Source of the DNA: an uncultured Erysipelotrichaceae bacterium
GTDB lineage: Bacteria; Bacillota_I; Bacilli_A; Erysipelotrichales; Erysipelotrichaceae
Assembly: GCA_902782955.1 (NCBI GenBank)
Contig: CACZPD010000035.1
Coordinates: 1-36,542 of the forward strand
Direction of reading: 5' to 3'
Length of the DNA: 36,542 bases
A program made the position numbers and the translations under genes. Of the stretch, positions 1 through 7,238 are shown one piece after another; within the stretch, counting starts at the first letter, position 1; every line of letters starts with the position of its first letter. Below the pieces are notes generated by a model. It had not been told where the DNA came from. It saw only the letters and a list, made by a program, of their open reading frames with translations, and made no database searches.

Positions 1-948
1 ATCACCGAATACGCCGTCATTGACCCAGTCTGTACATGCTGTACCTACTGTTGAGATCGATACATAATAGACAAGCCACATTACCAGAAAGAAGATCGGC
101 AGTGCCAGCCATCTGTTGGTAACGACCTGGTCGATCTTATCGGAAGCTGAAAGTTCTCCGGAGCCTTTTTTCCTGTAACAGCCTTCCAGGGATCTGGATA
201 TGAATTCATATCTTTCATTTGTGATGATTGATTCAGAATCATCATCCATTTCAGTTTCAACTTTACTGATGATGTCATTGATTGCGGAAGCATCCATATT
301 CAGACGTTCCAGCACTTTATCATCACGTTCAAACAGCTTAACGGAATACCATCTCTTCAGATTTTCAGGTACACCGGTCAGTTTGTCTCCCAATGCCTTC
401 AGAGCTGTTTCCACTGACGGATGGAATTCCGCCATTTTTGCCGTCTGTCCTTTTTCAGCTACTTCTACAGCTTTTTCAGCAGAAGCCCTGATCGCAATTC
501 CTTTCAAAGCGGAAATACTGATGACCGGACATCCGAGCGTGCTGCTCAGCTTTTCCATATCGATCTTATCGCCGGCTTTTTCGATCAGGTCAGCCATGTT
601 GACTGCGATGACCATCGGAATGCCGAGTTCTGCAAGCTGAGTTGTCAGATACAGGTTTCTTTCCAGGTTGGTTCCGTCAACGATATTCAGTATTCCGTCC
701 GGATGTTCGTCGGTCAGGAAGTTTCTTGATACGACTTCCTCCATCGTATACGGAGACAGGGAATAGATTCCGGGCAGATCCTCGATCATAACATCGGATC
801 TTCCTTTCAGACGTCCTTCCTTCTTCTCTACGGTTACGCCCGGCCAGTTTCCTACAAACTGATTGGAGCCGGTAAGCGCATTGAATAATGTTGTTTTTCC
901 GCTATTGGGGTTACCCGCCAAAGCAATCGTCAGTTTCTTTTCTGCCAT
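1..948 (-). CDS. feoB: Ferrous iron transport protein B (N-terminal part, runs off window)
   Basis: GTP-dependent inner-membrane Fe(II) transporter. Translating the minus strand from the ATG at 948 gives an N-terminal G domain: G1 P-loop GNPNSGKT at residues 12-19, DLPG as G3 and NMAD as G4. A helical insertion follows, then the start of the first membrane segment near the window edge (hydrophobic run LALPIFFLVMWLVYYV). The reading frame is still open at position 1, so the permease domain lies outside the window. A ribosome binding site (GAGGGG) lies about 5 nt upstream of the ATG. It is the last visible gene of a feoA-feoA-feoB operon, 22 bp after the nearer feoA, and should share the iron-responsive promoter at 1467-1493. 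Identification is secure; only completeness is unknown. Confidence 0.96.
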   Translation of the reverse strand, partial: MAEKKLTIALAGNPNSGKTTLFNALTGSNQFVGNWPGVTVEKKEGRLKGRSDVMIEDLPGIYSLSPYTMEEVVSRNFLTDEHPDGILNIVDGTNLERNLYLTTQLAELGIPMVIAVNMADLIEKAGDKIDMEKLSSTLGCPVISISALKGIAIRASAEKAVEVAEKGQTAKMAEFHPSVETALKALGDKLTGVPENLKRWYSVKLFERDDKVLERLNMDASAINDIISKVETEMDDDSESIITNERYEFISRSLEGCYRKKGSGELSASDKIDQVVTNRWLALPIFFLVMWLVYYVSISTVGTACTDWVNDGVFGD

Positions 949-970
949 ATTTCCCCTCTTTCCAGTTTAT

Positions 971-1195
971 TCAGTCGCAGACTTCTACCATTTCCGCATC
1001 TGCCTTGCGGACAGAAAGCTCATAGCCCCGTACTGTAACTTCGATCGGATCGCCGAGAGGTGCCACTTTTCTGACATAGATCTCAACGCCTTTCGTAATA
1101 CCCATATCCATGATTCTGCGCTTGATCGCTCCTTCACCATGAAGCTTTACGACTTTTACCGTTTCGCCGATAACGGTATCCCTTAATGATTTCAT
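971..1195 (-). CDS. feoA: FeoA-domain protein (second of tandem pair)
   Basis: Small SH3-like FeoA protein of 74 residues, thought to assist or regulate FeoB at the membrane. Family features are visible: an N-terminal beta segment (GETVKVVKL), the central motif IKRRIMDMGITKGVEIYV typical of FeoA (RRL.DLGl..G..v.v), and a final beta region IEVTVRGYELSVRKADAEMVEV. It lies between another feoA (9 bp upstream) and feoB (22 bp downstream). The start is supported by GGAGGGG just upstream. It differs from its neighbour at most positions, so the two are divergent paralogues rather than a recent duplication. Function is from family knowledge. Confidence 0.92.
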   Translation of the reverse strand: MKSLRDTVIGETVKVVKLHGEGAIKRRIMDMGITKGVEIYVRKVAPLGDPIEVTVRGYELSVRKADAEMVEVCD

Positions 1196-1204
1196 TTCCC
1201 CTCC

Positions 1205-1420
1205 TTAACAAACCATAATCTTTCCGGCAATTGCCTGATTCAGTGCAATTCTTGTATCTCTGATATTCACGATCAGGTTTCCCTGCGATTCGGAAATCAC
1301 AACAACATGTTCTCCGGGAGTAAACCCCAGATCTTCCAGTCTTTTTTTCACTTCGGCACTTCCGCCTACTTTCAAAATTTCTACTGTATTTCCTTTATCT
1401 GCATAGATCAGCGGCAGCAT
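1205..1420 (-). CDS. feoA: FeoA-domain protein (first of tandem pair)
   Basis: A 71-residue FeoA-type protein and the first gene of the iron-uptake operon. The core motif is VKKRLEDLGFTPGEHVVVIS, followed by the strand-rich NLIVNIRDTRIALNQAIAGKIMV, which matches the FeoA fold (basic-hydrophobic K.RLxxLGf.pG). The ATG at 1420 has a strong AAGGAGG upstream. Tandem FeoA genes before feoB are common in anaerobic Bacillota, and the two products may form a complex with FeoB. Transcription probably starts from the promoter with overlapping palindromes immediately upstream. Confidence 0.92.
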   Translation of the reverse strand: MLPLIYADKGNTVEILKVGGSAEVKKRLEDLGFTPGEHVVVISESQGNLIVNIRDTRIALNQAIAGKIMVC

Positions 1421-1440
1421 AATTTTGCCTCCTTCAAAAA

Positions 1441-1481
1441 GTTAGCATTTTCTAACTCACAGTTAGTTTATATTAACTAAC
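1441..1481. promoter_or_regulatory. Two adjacent palindromes, probable metalloregulator operator
   Basis: Two dyads built from the half-site GTTAG/CTAAC lie between the feo promoter and the first feoA. One is at 1441-1456 (5-bp arms, 6-bp spacer). The other is at 1462-1481 (20 bp, 9 of 10 positions symmetric). The TTAGTT...AACTAA pattern resembles DtxR/MntR/IdeR-family operators more than a Fur box. The regulator assignment is inference; the dyads themselves are visible. Confidence 0.55.
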
Positions 1482-1493
1482 CTCTTTTGTCAA
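1467..1493 (-). promoter_or_regulatory. Promoter of the feoAAB operon
   Basis: On the minus strand a perfect -35 box TTGACA (1493-1488) is followed after 15 bp by TATAAA (1472-1467). A TAAACT two bases further downstream gives the standard 17-bp spacing. The -10 region lies inside the larger palindrome at 1462-1481. This is the usual arrangement for a repressor that blocks polymerase binding. Confidence 0.7.
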
Positions 1494-1626
1494 TTCTCGT
1501 TTCAGAGATTCAGCGTATGACGCACATTCTCAGTGCCGTTTAATAAAACAGTTCTTATTCCTTTACTGTCTGTTGTTCAAAGATTAAGAGAAGTTGCCTG
1601 TTTCATGTATGCGGTTGTCCATTTCA

Positions 1627-1635
1627 TGTTACAAT
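1627..1635 (+). promoter_or_regulatory. Extended -10 promoter element before degV
   Basis: TGT followed by TACAAT (1630-1635) makes an extended -10 element 41 bp before the degV ATG. I could not find a convincing -35 box at standard spacing. The rest of 1494-1676 contains no gene or structured RNA that I can recognise. Confidence 0.4.
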
Positions 1636-1676
1636 CTTGTCTGTAAGCACAGAAGATCACAAAATATGAGGTTTTT

Positions 1677-2555
1677 ATGAAAGATTTTATTATAGCTACT
1701 GTTTCAACAGCTGATCTGCAGGAAGGATGGCTTAAGGAACATCACATTCCCTTTCTTCCCTACAACTTCATCCTTGACGGTGAAGGATATCAGGATGACT
1801 GCCGTGAAGAAACAAAGCAGATGATTTTCAAAGCAATGCGGAACGGCAGTATGCCGAGTACTTCCCAAATATCGGAATACGCGTACGAACACTTTTTCAC
1901 AAAAGTGATGGAAAAAGGAAAAGATGTGATCTTCCTGGACATGTCCAGATCCATCTCCAGTTCCATCAACAACGCGAAAGAAGCCATAAACCGGACCGCT
2001 ACAAGGTACCCGGGACAGAGACTCACTTTTATCGATTCCTACTGTATTTCCGCCGGACTTGGACTCCTCGTCATGAAGTTGGTTGAAATGAAGGAATCCG
2101 GCTGTTCCTATGAAGAAGTTATTGAATATGCTGAAAACAACAAGAGAAAGGTAATTCATCGCTTTCTCGCGGATGATCTGCAGTGGCTGAGAAAAGGCGG
2201 AAGATTAAGCAACGCTTCGGCTATTGTCGGTACCCTTCTCTCCATCAAGCCGCTTATGTATGTCAGAAATGACGGCAGCATCTACGCATATGACAAAGTC
2301 AGAGGAAGAAAAAAATCGATCCACACTCTGGTCGAAAGCATGAAGGATGATTTTGACCCCGCATATTCCGGCGATAAGATCCTTGTATATCACGCTGATG
2401 CGGAGGAAGAAGCGGAAGATCTTGCGAATCTGATACGTGAGACCTATCCGACAGTAAAAGACATTGAAATATCCACGGAAGGGCCTGTGATCGGATCACA
2501 TGTCGGACCGGGATTCCTCGCAGTCGTATATTTCGGAACAAACCGCGTCATGTAA
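1677..2555 (+). CDS. DegV family fatty-acid-binding protein
   Basis: A 292-residue DegV protein. The family binds a single fatty acid between two alpha/beta domains, and some members (FakB) present exogenous fatty acids to the kinase FakA. Diagnostic features are present: an N-terminal TVSTADL strand, MPSTSQIS around residue 60 (the T-S-Q ligand loop), FIDSYCISAGLG, LRKGGRLS, SIKPLM, and a C-terminal IGSHVGPGFLAVVYFG. No fakA is visible in the window. GAGG lies upstream of the ATG. The gene stands alone between its own promoter and terminator. A second, more divergent DegV lies at 8774-9607. Confidence 0.92.
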   Translation: MKDFIIATVSTADLQEGWLKEHHIPFLPYNFILDGEGYQDDCREETKQMIFKAMRNGSMPSTSQISEYAYEHFFTKVMEKGKDVIFLDMSRSISSSINNAKEAINRTATRYPGQRLTFIDSYCISAGLGLLVMKLVEMKESGCSYEEVIEYAENNKRKVIHRFLADDLQWLRKGGRLSNASAIVGTLLSIKPLMYVRNDGSIYAYDKVRGRKKSIHTLVESMKDDFDPAYSGDKILVYHADAEEEAEDLANLIRETYPTVKDIEISTEGPVIGSHVGPGFLAVVYFGTNRVM

Positions 2556-2578
2556 AGCAGATAATTTCTGCTTTTTTT
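2555..2578 (+). terminator. Rho-independent terminator of degV
   Basis: A 7-bp stem AAGCAGA/TCTGCTT (2555-2561 with 2567-2573) with a 5-nt loop is followed by a run of T residues. It starts at the last base of the degV stop codon. Confidence 0.8.
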
Positions 2579-2596
2579 CATTCATGAATGATTTGA

Positions 2597-2605
2597 TGAT
2601 AGAAT
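2597..2605 (+). promoter_or_regulatory. Extended -10 promoter before ABC transporter genes
   Basis: TGA directly followed by TAGAAT (2600-2605) lies 22 bp upstream of the ATP-binding protein start. It sits between the degV terminator and the AGAAGGAGA ribosome binding site. No good -35 box is visible, as is usual for extended -10 promoters. Confidence 0.4.
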
Positions 2606-2627
2606 TCATAAGTAGAAGGAGAACGTC

Positions 2628-3398
2628 ATGAACAACCCTGTACTCAGAGCTGAACACATGAAAAAGATCTATAATGCCGGGAAAGAAAATGCCTTTGAGG
2701 CACTGCATGATATCAACTTCAGTGTTTATGAAGGTGAGTTTATCGGCATTATGGGACCGAGTGGAAGCGGAAAATCCACTTTTATCAATAATATTTCAAC
2801 GATCGATATTCCGACAGAGGGTTCTGTCTATATTCACGATAAGGAAGTGCGTTCCATGAGTGAGGATGAAATCGGTATCTTCCGGTATGAAAATCTCGGA
2901 TTTATTTTCCAGTATTTTAATCTTCTTGATACGCATACACTCTACGAAAACATTGCGATGCCCCTCTCGCTGGCGGGCAGGACCGATTCACAGATCCATG
3001 ACAGGATCAAGGAGATCGCAGAGAAAATGAATATCTCCAAACTCCTGGTTAAATACCCCTACGAGTGTTCCGGCGGACAGCGTCAGAGAGGCGCGATCTG
3101 CCGTGCCCTGATCAACGACCCGAAACTGATCATTGCGGATGAACCGACCGGTAATCTGGATTCCAGAAATTCCACCGAGCTGATGAAGATCCTCCAGGAT
3201 CTGAATCAGAAAGAAGGTGTCACCATCGTCATGGTCACCCACGATCCCCTGATCGCCTCTTATTCCACCCGTTTCATTTATATCCATGACGGCAATATCG
3301 AAACGGAAATCGAGAAAGGAGAAATGTCGCAGGAGGAATACTTCAGGAGAATTGTGAATGTCAACGCGGATGAATCCAGGGAGGTACTGGCAGGATGA
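2628..3398 (+). CDS. ABC transporter ATP-binding protein, BceA/MacB-like
   Basis: A 256-residue nucleotide-binding domain of the lipoprotein/antimicrobial-peptide ABC group (LolD/MacB/BceA). Walker A GPSGSGKS is at residues 43-50. The FQYFNLL Q-loop is near 94, and the signature CSGGQRQR at 147-154 has Cys in place of the usual Leu. Walker B LIIADEPTGNLD runs to 178 and the H-loop is VTHD with His205. The GNLDSR segment after Walker B is typical of this group. An AGAAGGAGA ribosome binding site precedes the ATG. The stop codon overlaps the permease start as ATGA, so the two are translationally coupled. It likely powers export or target protection against a membrane-active compound. The substrate cannot be read from the sequence. 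Confidence 0.9.
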   Translation: MNNPVLRAEHMKKIYNAGKENAFEALHDINFSVYEGEFIGIMGPSGSGKSTFINNISTIDIPTEGSVYIHDKEVRSMSEDEIGIFRYENLGFIFQYFNLLDTHTLYENIAMPLSLAGRTDSQIHDRIKEIAEKMNISKLLVKYPYECSGGQRQRGAICRALINDPKLIIADEPTGNLDSRNSTELMKILQDLNQKEGVTIVMVTHDPLIASYSTRFIYIHDGNIETEIEKGEMSQEEYFRRIVNVNADESREVLAG

Positions 3399-4657
3399 TT
3401 TTTCAGGATGCTTTAAAATCGATCAGAAACAACCTCTCAAAAGCGCTTTTCTACTGGCTGACGTTTGTACTGACTTCCATGTTCATTTTCCTTTTCTTCA
3501 ACATTTCCATGAGTGACGAGATCGGTGTGACCTTTATCAACAGTACACAGAATCTCGCCCTTACAATGACAGTGTTCGTGATCATCGTATGTATGATCAT
3601 CGTATTCTTCGCAAATGACTTCTTCGTAAAGAACAAAGCAAAGGATCTTGCGATCAGGCTGATCTGCGGTGCCACCTACTCCCAGCTTGCGTCCTATCTG
3701 CTTTCACAGACTTTCCTGCTGATGCTGCTGGCGATTCCGCTGGGTATTATTCTGGCCCTTGTCTGTATTCCTTTTATCAACCTGGCATTCGCTTCTTTTC
3801 TCAGTGAATCATTTGCCATCAGCGTACATTTTGACGCTGTGATCCTGACAACGATCATTCTCGTCAGTGTCGTCTTCTGGACAACTTACCTGAATCTGGC
3901 ATTCGCATACAGGAATTCGGCTTCATCCCTGCTGAATGAGAGAAAGATGGCCAATCCGCTCGGCTCACTGATCTCGGTCAAGACCACGATATCCGCAAAG
4001 ATAAAAAGAACAGCATTTCTGCTTTGTGCCGTTCTGCCTGTCATCTATATCTACTTTTATCCGGAAGGTGTGATGCAGGCAGCGATGATCGGTCTGTTCG
4101 GCCTGTACGGATGCCTGAAGCATGTACTGATACCATATATTGAAAAACAGATCCGTCATACAAAGATCAGCGATCCCATCTCCCTTGCCTCTCTTGGATT
4201 CGTGCGTACAGATATTCAGATCATGAAAAACAATATCGTACTGTTTCTGATCTGTACGATCATACTGTCATCCATCGTTCTTTCGGAAAACAGCAAACCG
4301 CTTGAAATGATGCTGTCAATGCTGTCCTATATCGTCATGAGTGTACTGCTTTCACTGGCTATGATGTTTCAGTACTCCACCGAGATTTCCAACCGCAAGG
4401 CACTGTACCAGTCCCTGTATCAGATCGGCTACAACCGCACAAAACTGAAAAACATCATGACCCGTGAAGTCATGATGCTGTATGCAATTATCTGCTTAAT
4501 GTCATTGTTCTATCTTGGAAACATGTTCCTGACATTGATACTGCACGGGCAGATGGAAACAGGATTTGCGCTCCTGCTGCTGGCGTTCGTCATCATACCG
4601 CTCCTGCTGTGCGCGCTGTTCTCCCTGTATCACTATAAACGTACGATAAGGCTGTGA
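3395..4657 (+). CDS. ABC transporter permease, FtsX/BceB-like but lacking the large extracellular domain
   Basis: A 420-residue membrane protein with about ten predicted membrane segments: near residues 18-37, 54-73, 101-133, 148-170, 206-222, 228-246, 281-296, 305-325, 358-383 and 389-412. The topology and the cytoplasmic KNKAKDLAIRLICGATYSQ segment after the second helix match BceB-type permeases, in which a K..E..ilr.lGat motif follows the FtsX helices. BceB proteins are normally about 650 residues with a roughly 200-residue extracellular sensor between helices 7 and 8. Here that loop is about 8 residues. No BceRS-type two-component system is adjacent. The partner ATPase overlaps its start by 4 nt. 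Family membership is moderately secure; substrate unknown. Confidence 0.82.
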   Translation: MIFQDALKSIRNNLSKALFYWLTFVLTSMFIFLFFNISMSDEIGVTFINSTQNLALTMTVFVIIVCMIIVFFANDFFVKNKAKDLAIRLICGATYSQLASYLLSQTFLLMLLAIPLGIILALVCIPFINLAFASFLSESFAISVHFDAVILTTIILVSVVFWTTYLNLAFAYRNSASSLLNERKMANPLGSLISVKTTISAKIKRTAFLLCAVLPVIYIYFYPEGVMQAAMIGLFGLYGCLKHVLIPYIEKQIRHTKISDPISLASLGFVRTDIQIMKNNIVLFLICTIILSSIVLSENSKPLEMMLSMLSYIVMSVLLSLAMMFQYSTEISNRKALYQSLYQIGYNRTKLKNIMTREVMMLYAIICLMSLFYLGNMFLTLILHGQMETGFALLLLAFVIIPLLLCALFSLYHYKRTIRL

Positions 4658-4672
4658 ATTAACAGCCTTTTC
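4648..4672. terminator. Shared hairpin between convergent genes
   Basis: Inverted repeat AAGGCTGT/ACAGCCTTT (4648-4655 with 4662-4670) followed by TTTTCT on the plus strand. It includes the stop codons of both converging genes. The T-run is short, so it is a modest terminator for the ABC operon; on the minus strand it has no T-run. Confidence 0.5.
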
Positions 4673-4973
4673 TGTCTGCGCTGCATGCTTCGGAAGCACT
4701 CTCGGAATGGATCACTGTATATCCTTTTCCGGCAATGAAACCTTCCCAGTCCAGTGTCAGAACATCATCAATGATCAGTGCAGGAATACCGATCGAGTGA
4801 TTCTCTTTGCACGGAGCAAATACCGGTTCCCTGTCACGAAGGGCCAGAAAATCCTTCAGCGCATGCAGGTCGGCTGTAATGTCAATGTACTCATAAGGGA
4901 TGCTGTAGGCATCCAGATTGAATTTGCATTCCCTGCAGTCAGGGCACATTTCACTTCCGTAAATCAGGATCAT
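4659..4973 (-). CDS. Glutaredoxin-like protein (COG4545 type)
   Basis: A 104-residue thioredoxin-fold protein with an N-terminal CPDC redox motif (ILIYGSEMCPDCRECKFNLD), a central DITADLHALKDFLALRDREPVF, and the cis-proline region SIGIPALIIDDVLTLDWEGF. This pattern fits the short glutaredoxin-related family rather than classical glutaredoxin. Cys10 and Cys13 are the predicted thiol pair, and an additional C.xxC lies nearby. It follows the HAD phosphatase by 28 bp on the same strand and is probably co-transcribed. Its substrate is unknown; thiol-disulfide exchange is family inference. Confidence 0.75.
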   Translation of the reverse strand: MILIYGSEMCPDCRECKFNLDAYSIPYEYIDITADLHALKDFLALRDREPVFAPCKENHSIGIPALIIDDVLTLDWEGFIAGKGYTVIHSESASEACSADRKGC

Positions 4974-5001
4974 TTTTATACCTCTTTTCTATATACTGCC
5001 A

Positions 5002-5718
5002 TCACTTTACGTCAGGCAGCTGTTTCAGATAGTCCAGCAGATCGGTAAACGAACCATGAGTGACCGTATCCAGATCTGTTTTATTTTTATTAATGAGGCA
5101 ATCGGTAACGATATATACATCCATGCCTGTTTTCTCAGCGGCAATGTCTTCTGTGGTATCATTCCCGATCATGATGCAGTCCTCCCCTTTCAGACCGCGT
5201 TTTTCCAGGATCTCCTCATAGTACATCACATTCGGTTTACATGATGTGCTGTTCTCATATGTCGTGATGAATTCAAAATCATCCGGCTCCATTCCGGCCC
5301 AGCGGATCCTTTCATAAGTAGCTGCCTGCGGGAATATCGGATTCGTAGCCAGGATAACACGGTATCCTTTGTTTTTGCATATTGTGGCAGCGTCTTTGGC
5401 CAGGGGATTGAATCCGCATGAGGGGCGTGCGTCTTTAAACCTTGTTTCATAGAATTTGTCAAATACCGGCTTGTCTTTCAGTCTATCTTCCCCGAAGACA
5501 GATGCGAAATGCCGCCAGAAAGCTTCTTCATTCGTCATCGTTCCGTTATTCCGTACCATTGCCGCAGTACCCTTCCAGATCTCCCGAACAAGATCTTCAG
5601 GTTTATAACCTAACGGTGCTGTTATTTCACAAAGCATAGAAAAATAGTATTTTGTAAACTTTTCTTCATCCATCGGCAGCAATGTGCCGTCAAGATCAAA
5701 CAGGATCGCTTTTTTCAT
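5002..5718 (-). CDS. HAD-superfamily hydrolase
   Basis: A 238-residue haloacid dehalogenase-type phosphatase. Motif I is DLDGTLLP at residues 8-15 with nucleophile Asp8. An alpha-helical cap follows, then motif II (VILATNPIFPQ), a lysine (CKPN) and motif III (CIMIGNDTTEDIAAEKTG). Substrate cannot be assigned; related proteins act on small phosphorylated metabolites. GGAGGAAC precedes the ATG, and a perfect TATAAT lies 24 bp upstream. It begins a two-gene unit with the glutaredoxin-like gene. Confidence 0.85.
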   Translation of the reverse strand: MKKAILFDLDGTLLPMDEEKFTKYYFSMLCEITAPLGYKPEDLVREIWKGTAAMVRNNGTMTNEEAFWRHFASVFGEDRLKDKPVFDKFYETRFKDARPSCGFNPLAKDAATICKNKGYRVILATNPIFPQAATYERIRWAGMEPDDFEFITTYENSTSCKPNVMYYEEILEKRGLKGEDCIMIGNDTTEDIAAEKTGMDVYIVTDCLINKNKTDLDTVTHGSFTDLLDYLKQLPDVK

Positions 5719-5741
5719 GCTGTTCCTCCGTTTATGGGTAC

Positions 5742-5747
5742 ATTATA
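5742..5747 (-). promoter_or_regulatory. -10 box for HAD/glutaredoxin-like operon
   Basis: A consensus TATAAT on the minus strand (5747 to 5742) lies upstream of the GGAGGAAC ribosome binding site. The -35 region is weak (about ACTTTT at 17-bp spacing). Confidence 0.5.
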
Positions 5748-5779
5748 AAACAATCTCTTTTTTGAAAAGTATTTTGCCC

Positions 5780-5806
5780 AAAAAAAGAACCGGATATCCG
5801 GTTCTT
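5780..5806 (-). terminator. Terminator of the PTS-ROK/mgtC operon
   Basis: A perfect 22-bp palindrome (5785-5806, AAGAACCGGAT/ATCCGGTTCTT) is followed on the minus strand by a seven-T run. It abuts the stop codon of the last mgtC gene. Confidence 0.9.
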
Positions 5807-6496
5807 CTACAATATTTCAGCAGAAACAACTCCGTCGATCTGTTCCAGATCCCTGCAGATATCTGTGAAATCCATTTCCGCATTCGGCTGCAGTGTGATC
5901 AGGGCGTTGTACAGTGCTGTCTGGGCGTTTGTATTGCCGGCAACCTTGAGGTTTGTGATCTTGCAGTTTTCATGCCGCAGATGATTCACTATTATGTCGA
6001 GTTCTTCCCTGCGTGTATAACTGACTGCCAGCGTGGACGGCGGTGTATGCTGGATCAGGTCACGAAGACGTGTAAACACGGTTTCTGTCAGAAGGACGAG
6101 GATCATGCCCAGGAAAGCACCTTCATAGAATCCGGCTCCGACTGCCAGGCCGATGATTCCCGCTGTCCATAGTCCGGCAGCCGTCGTCAGACCTTTGATC
6201 GTTTTCCTGTGTGTCACAAAGATCGTCCCGGCACCGATAAAACCGAGCCCGCTGATGACATTCGCGCCGATACGCGACATGTCCGTTGCCAGACCTGCGA
6301 CCAGATAGAGATATAGACCCGTCATAGATGCCACGCATCCGCCGAGACAGACAAGGATATGGGTGCGGAATCCTGCCGGTTTATTATTATATGAACGCTC
6401 AAGTCCGAGAAATCCGCCGATCACACATGCCAGCATAAGCCGGAAGAATGTGCTGAGAAGTGTTACGTTACGAAGACCATCTAAAAAATGCAGCAT
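5807..6496 (-). CDS. MgtC/SapB family membrane protein (downstream copy)
   Basis: A 229-residue MgtC/SapB protein. The N-terminal membrane domain has several hydrophobic helices and the family motifs GGFLGLERS, KPAGFRTHILVCLGG, RIGANVISGLGFIGAGTI and KGLTTAAGLWTAGIIGLAVGAGFY. A soluble ACT-like C-terminal domain begins near residue 150. MgtC proteins modulate F-type ATP synthase, magnesium homeostasis or phosphate physiology in other bacteria; the role here is unknown. I place the start at the ATG at 6496 because AAGGAGGAAGG lies 5-7 nt upstream; an in-frame ATG at 6517 precedes that site and is less likely. It follows a paralogous mgtC by 13 bp. Confidence 0.9.
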   Translation of the reverse strand: MLHFLDGLRNVTLLSTFFRLMLACVIGGFLGLERSYNNKPAGFRTHILVCLGGCVASMTGLYLYLVAGLATDMSRIGANVISGLGFIGAGTIFVTHRKTIKGLTTAAGLWTAGIIGLAVGAGFYEGAFLGMILVLLTETVFTRLRDLIQHTPPSTLAVSYTRREELDIIVNHLRHENCKITNLKVAGNTNAQTALYNALITLQPNAEMDFTDICRDLEQIDGVVSAEIL

Positions 6497-6509
6497 ATAT
6501 CCTTCCTCC

Positions 6510-7238
6510 TTATGCAATCAGTTCTTCGACTGAATAAACACAGTCCAGTTCCGCAATGGATGAGATCATGTTCGCGTGTGACATCTTTCCCTTGCTCATT
6601 TTCATGGAGAAGATGGCAGCCGGATATTGTTCCCCGGACCTTGTCGTACGCTCAATATCTATATCATAGATACTGGCATTTTTTTCATTCAGAAGTTCCG
6701 TGATCTGCTGAATATTTTCAACAGATTCGAATTCAACGATCAGGTCGATGTTTCTTGCATGGCGCTTGTACATCCTTTCAAGCGGCTGGAACACGTTCAG
6801 TACAAGTATGATCAGTACACATGTGATCAGAACGCATTCATAGAAACCCGCACCTGCCGCAAGCCCCATGCATACAGAAGCGAACAGACCGGTAGCTGTT
6901 GTCAGGCCTTCCACCTGCTGATGCTCAATAGCGATGATGGAACCCGCTGCCAGGAAGCCCGCGCCGCTGATGACCTGTGCTGCGAAACGGGAAACATCAT
7001 ATTTCATACCGATCTCTTCCACGATCGGCGCCCACAGACCGTTCGTCATCATTTCGTATTCATACAGGGAGATCATGATGGCCAGAGAAGCACCGATACC
7101 TGTAAGCATGTACGTACGAAGGCCTGCAGTTTTCTTCTTCCTGGTCCTTCCAAAGCCGATTATACCCCCGGCGCACATCGCCAGGATCATCCGGAGGCAT
7201 ACAGAGAGAAAATTAAATTGACGCAGATAAGACATCAC
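6510..7238 (-). CDS. MgtC/SapB family membrane protein (upstream copy)
   Basis: A 242-residue paralogue of the adjacent MgtC. The motifs are AGGIIGFGRT, KTAGLRTYMLTGIGASLAI, RFAAQVISGAGFLAAGSI and EGLTTATGLFASVCMGLAAGAGFYE, followed by a soluble C-terminal domain. It carries an insertion between helices (about residues 65-80, TNGLWAPIVEEIGMKYD) absent from the downstream copy. The start is either GTG at 7238 or the next codon, ATG at 7235. Both sit behind AGGAGGTGAA, and both overlap the TGA stop of the PTS-ROK gene, so the genes are translationally coupled. Two different MgtC proteins in one operon suggests a heteromeric membrane unit; that is inference. Confidence 0.9.
   Translation of the reverse strand: MMSYLRQFNFLSVCLRMILAMCAGGIIGFGRTRKKKTAGLRTYMLTGIGASLAIMISLYEYEMMTNGLWAPIVEEIGMKYDVSRFAAQVISGAGFLAAGSIIAIEHQQVEGLTTATGLFASVCMGLAAGAGFYECVLITCVLIILVLNVFQPLERMYKRHARNIDLIVEFESVENIQQITELLNEKNASIYDIDIERTTRSGEQYPAAIFSMKMSKGKMSHANMISSIAELDCVYSVEELIA

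Noticed and set aside
1494..1676. A riboswitch or small RNA between feo and degV
   Set aside because: No strong hairpin, terminator or recognisable riboswitch motif was found; only a promoter element is supported.
1704..2541. Minus-strand open frames opposite degV
   Set aside because: They are shadows of a well-conserved DegV gene, lack ribosome binding sites, and encode no recognisable motifs.
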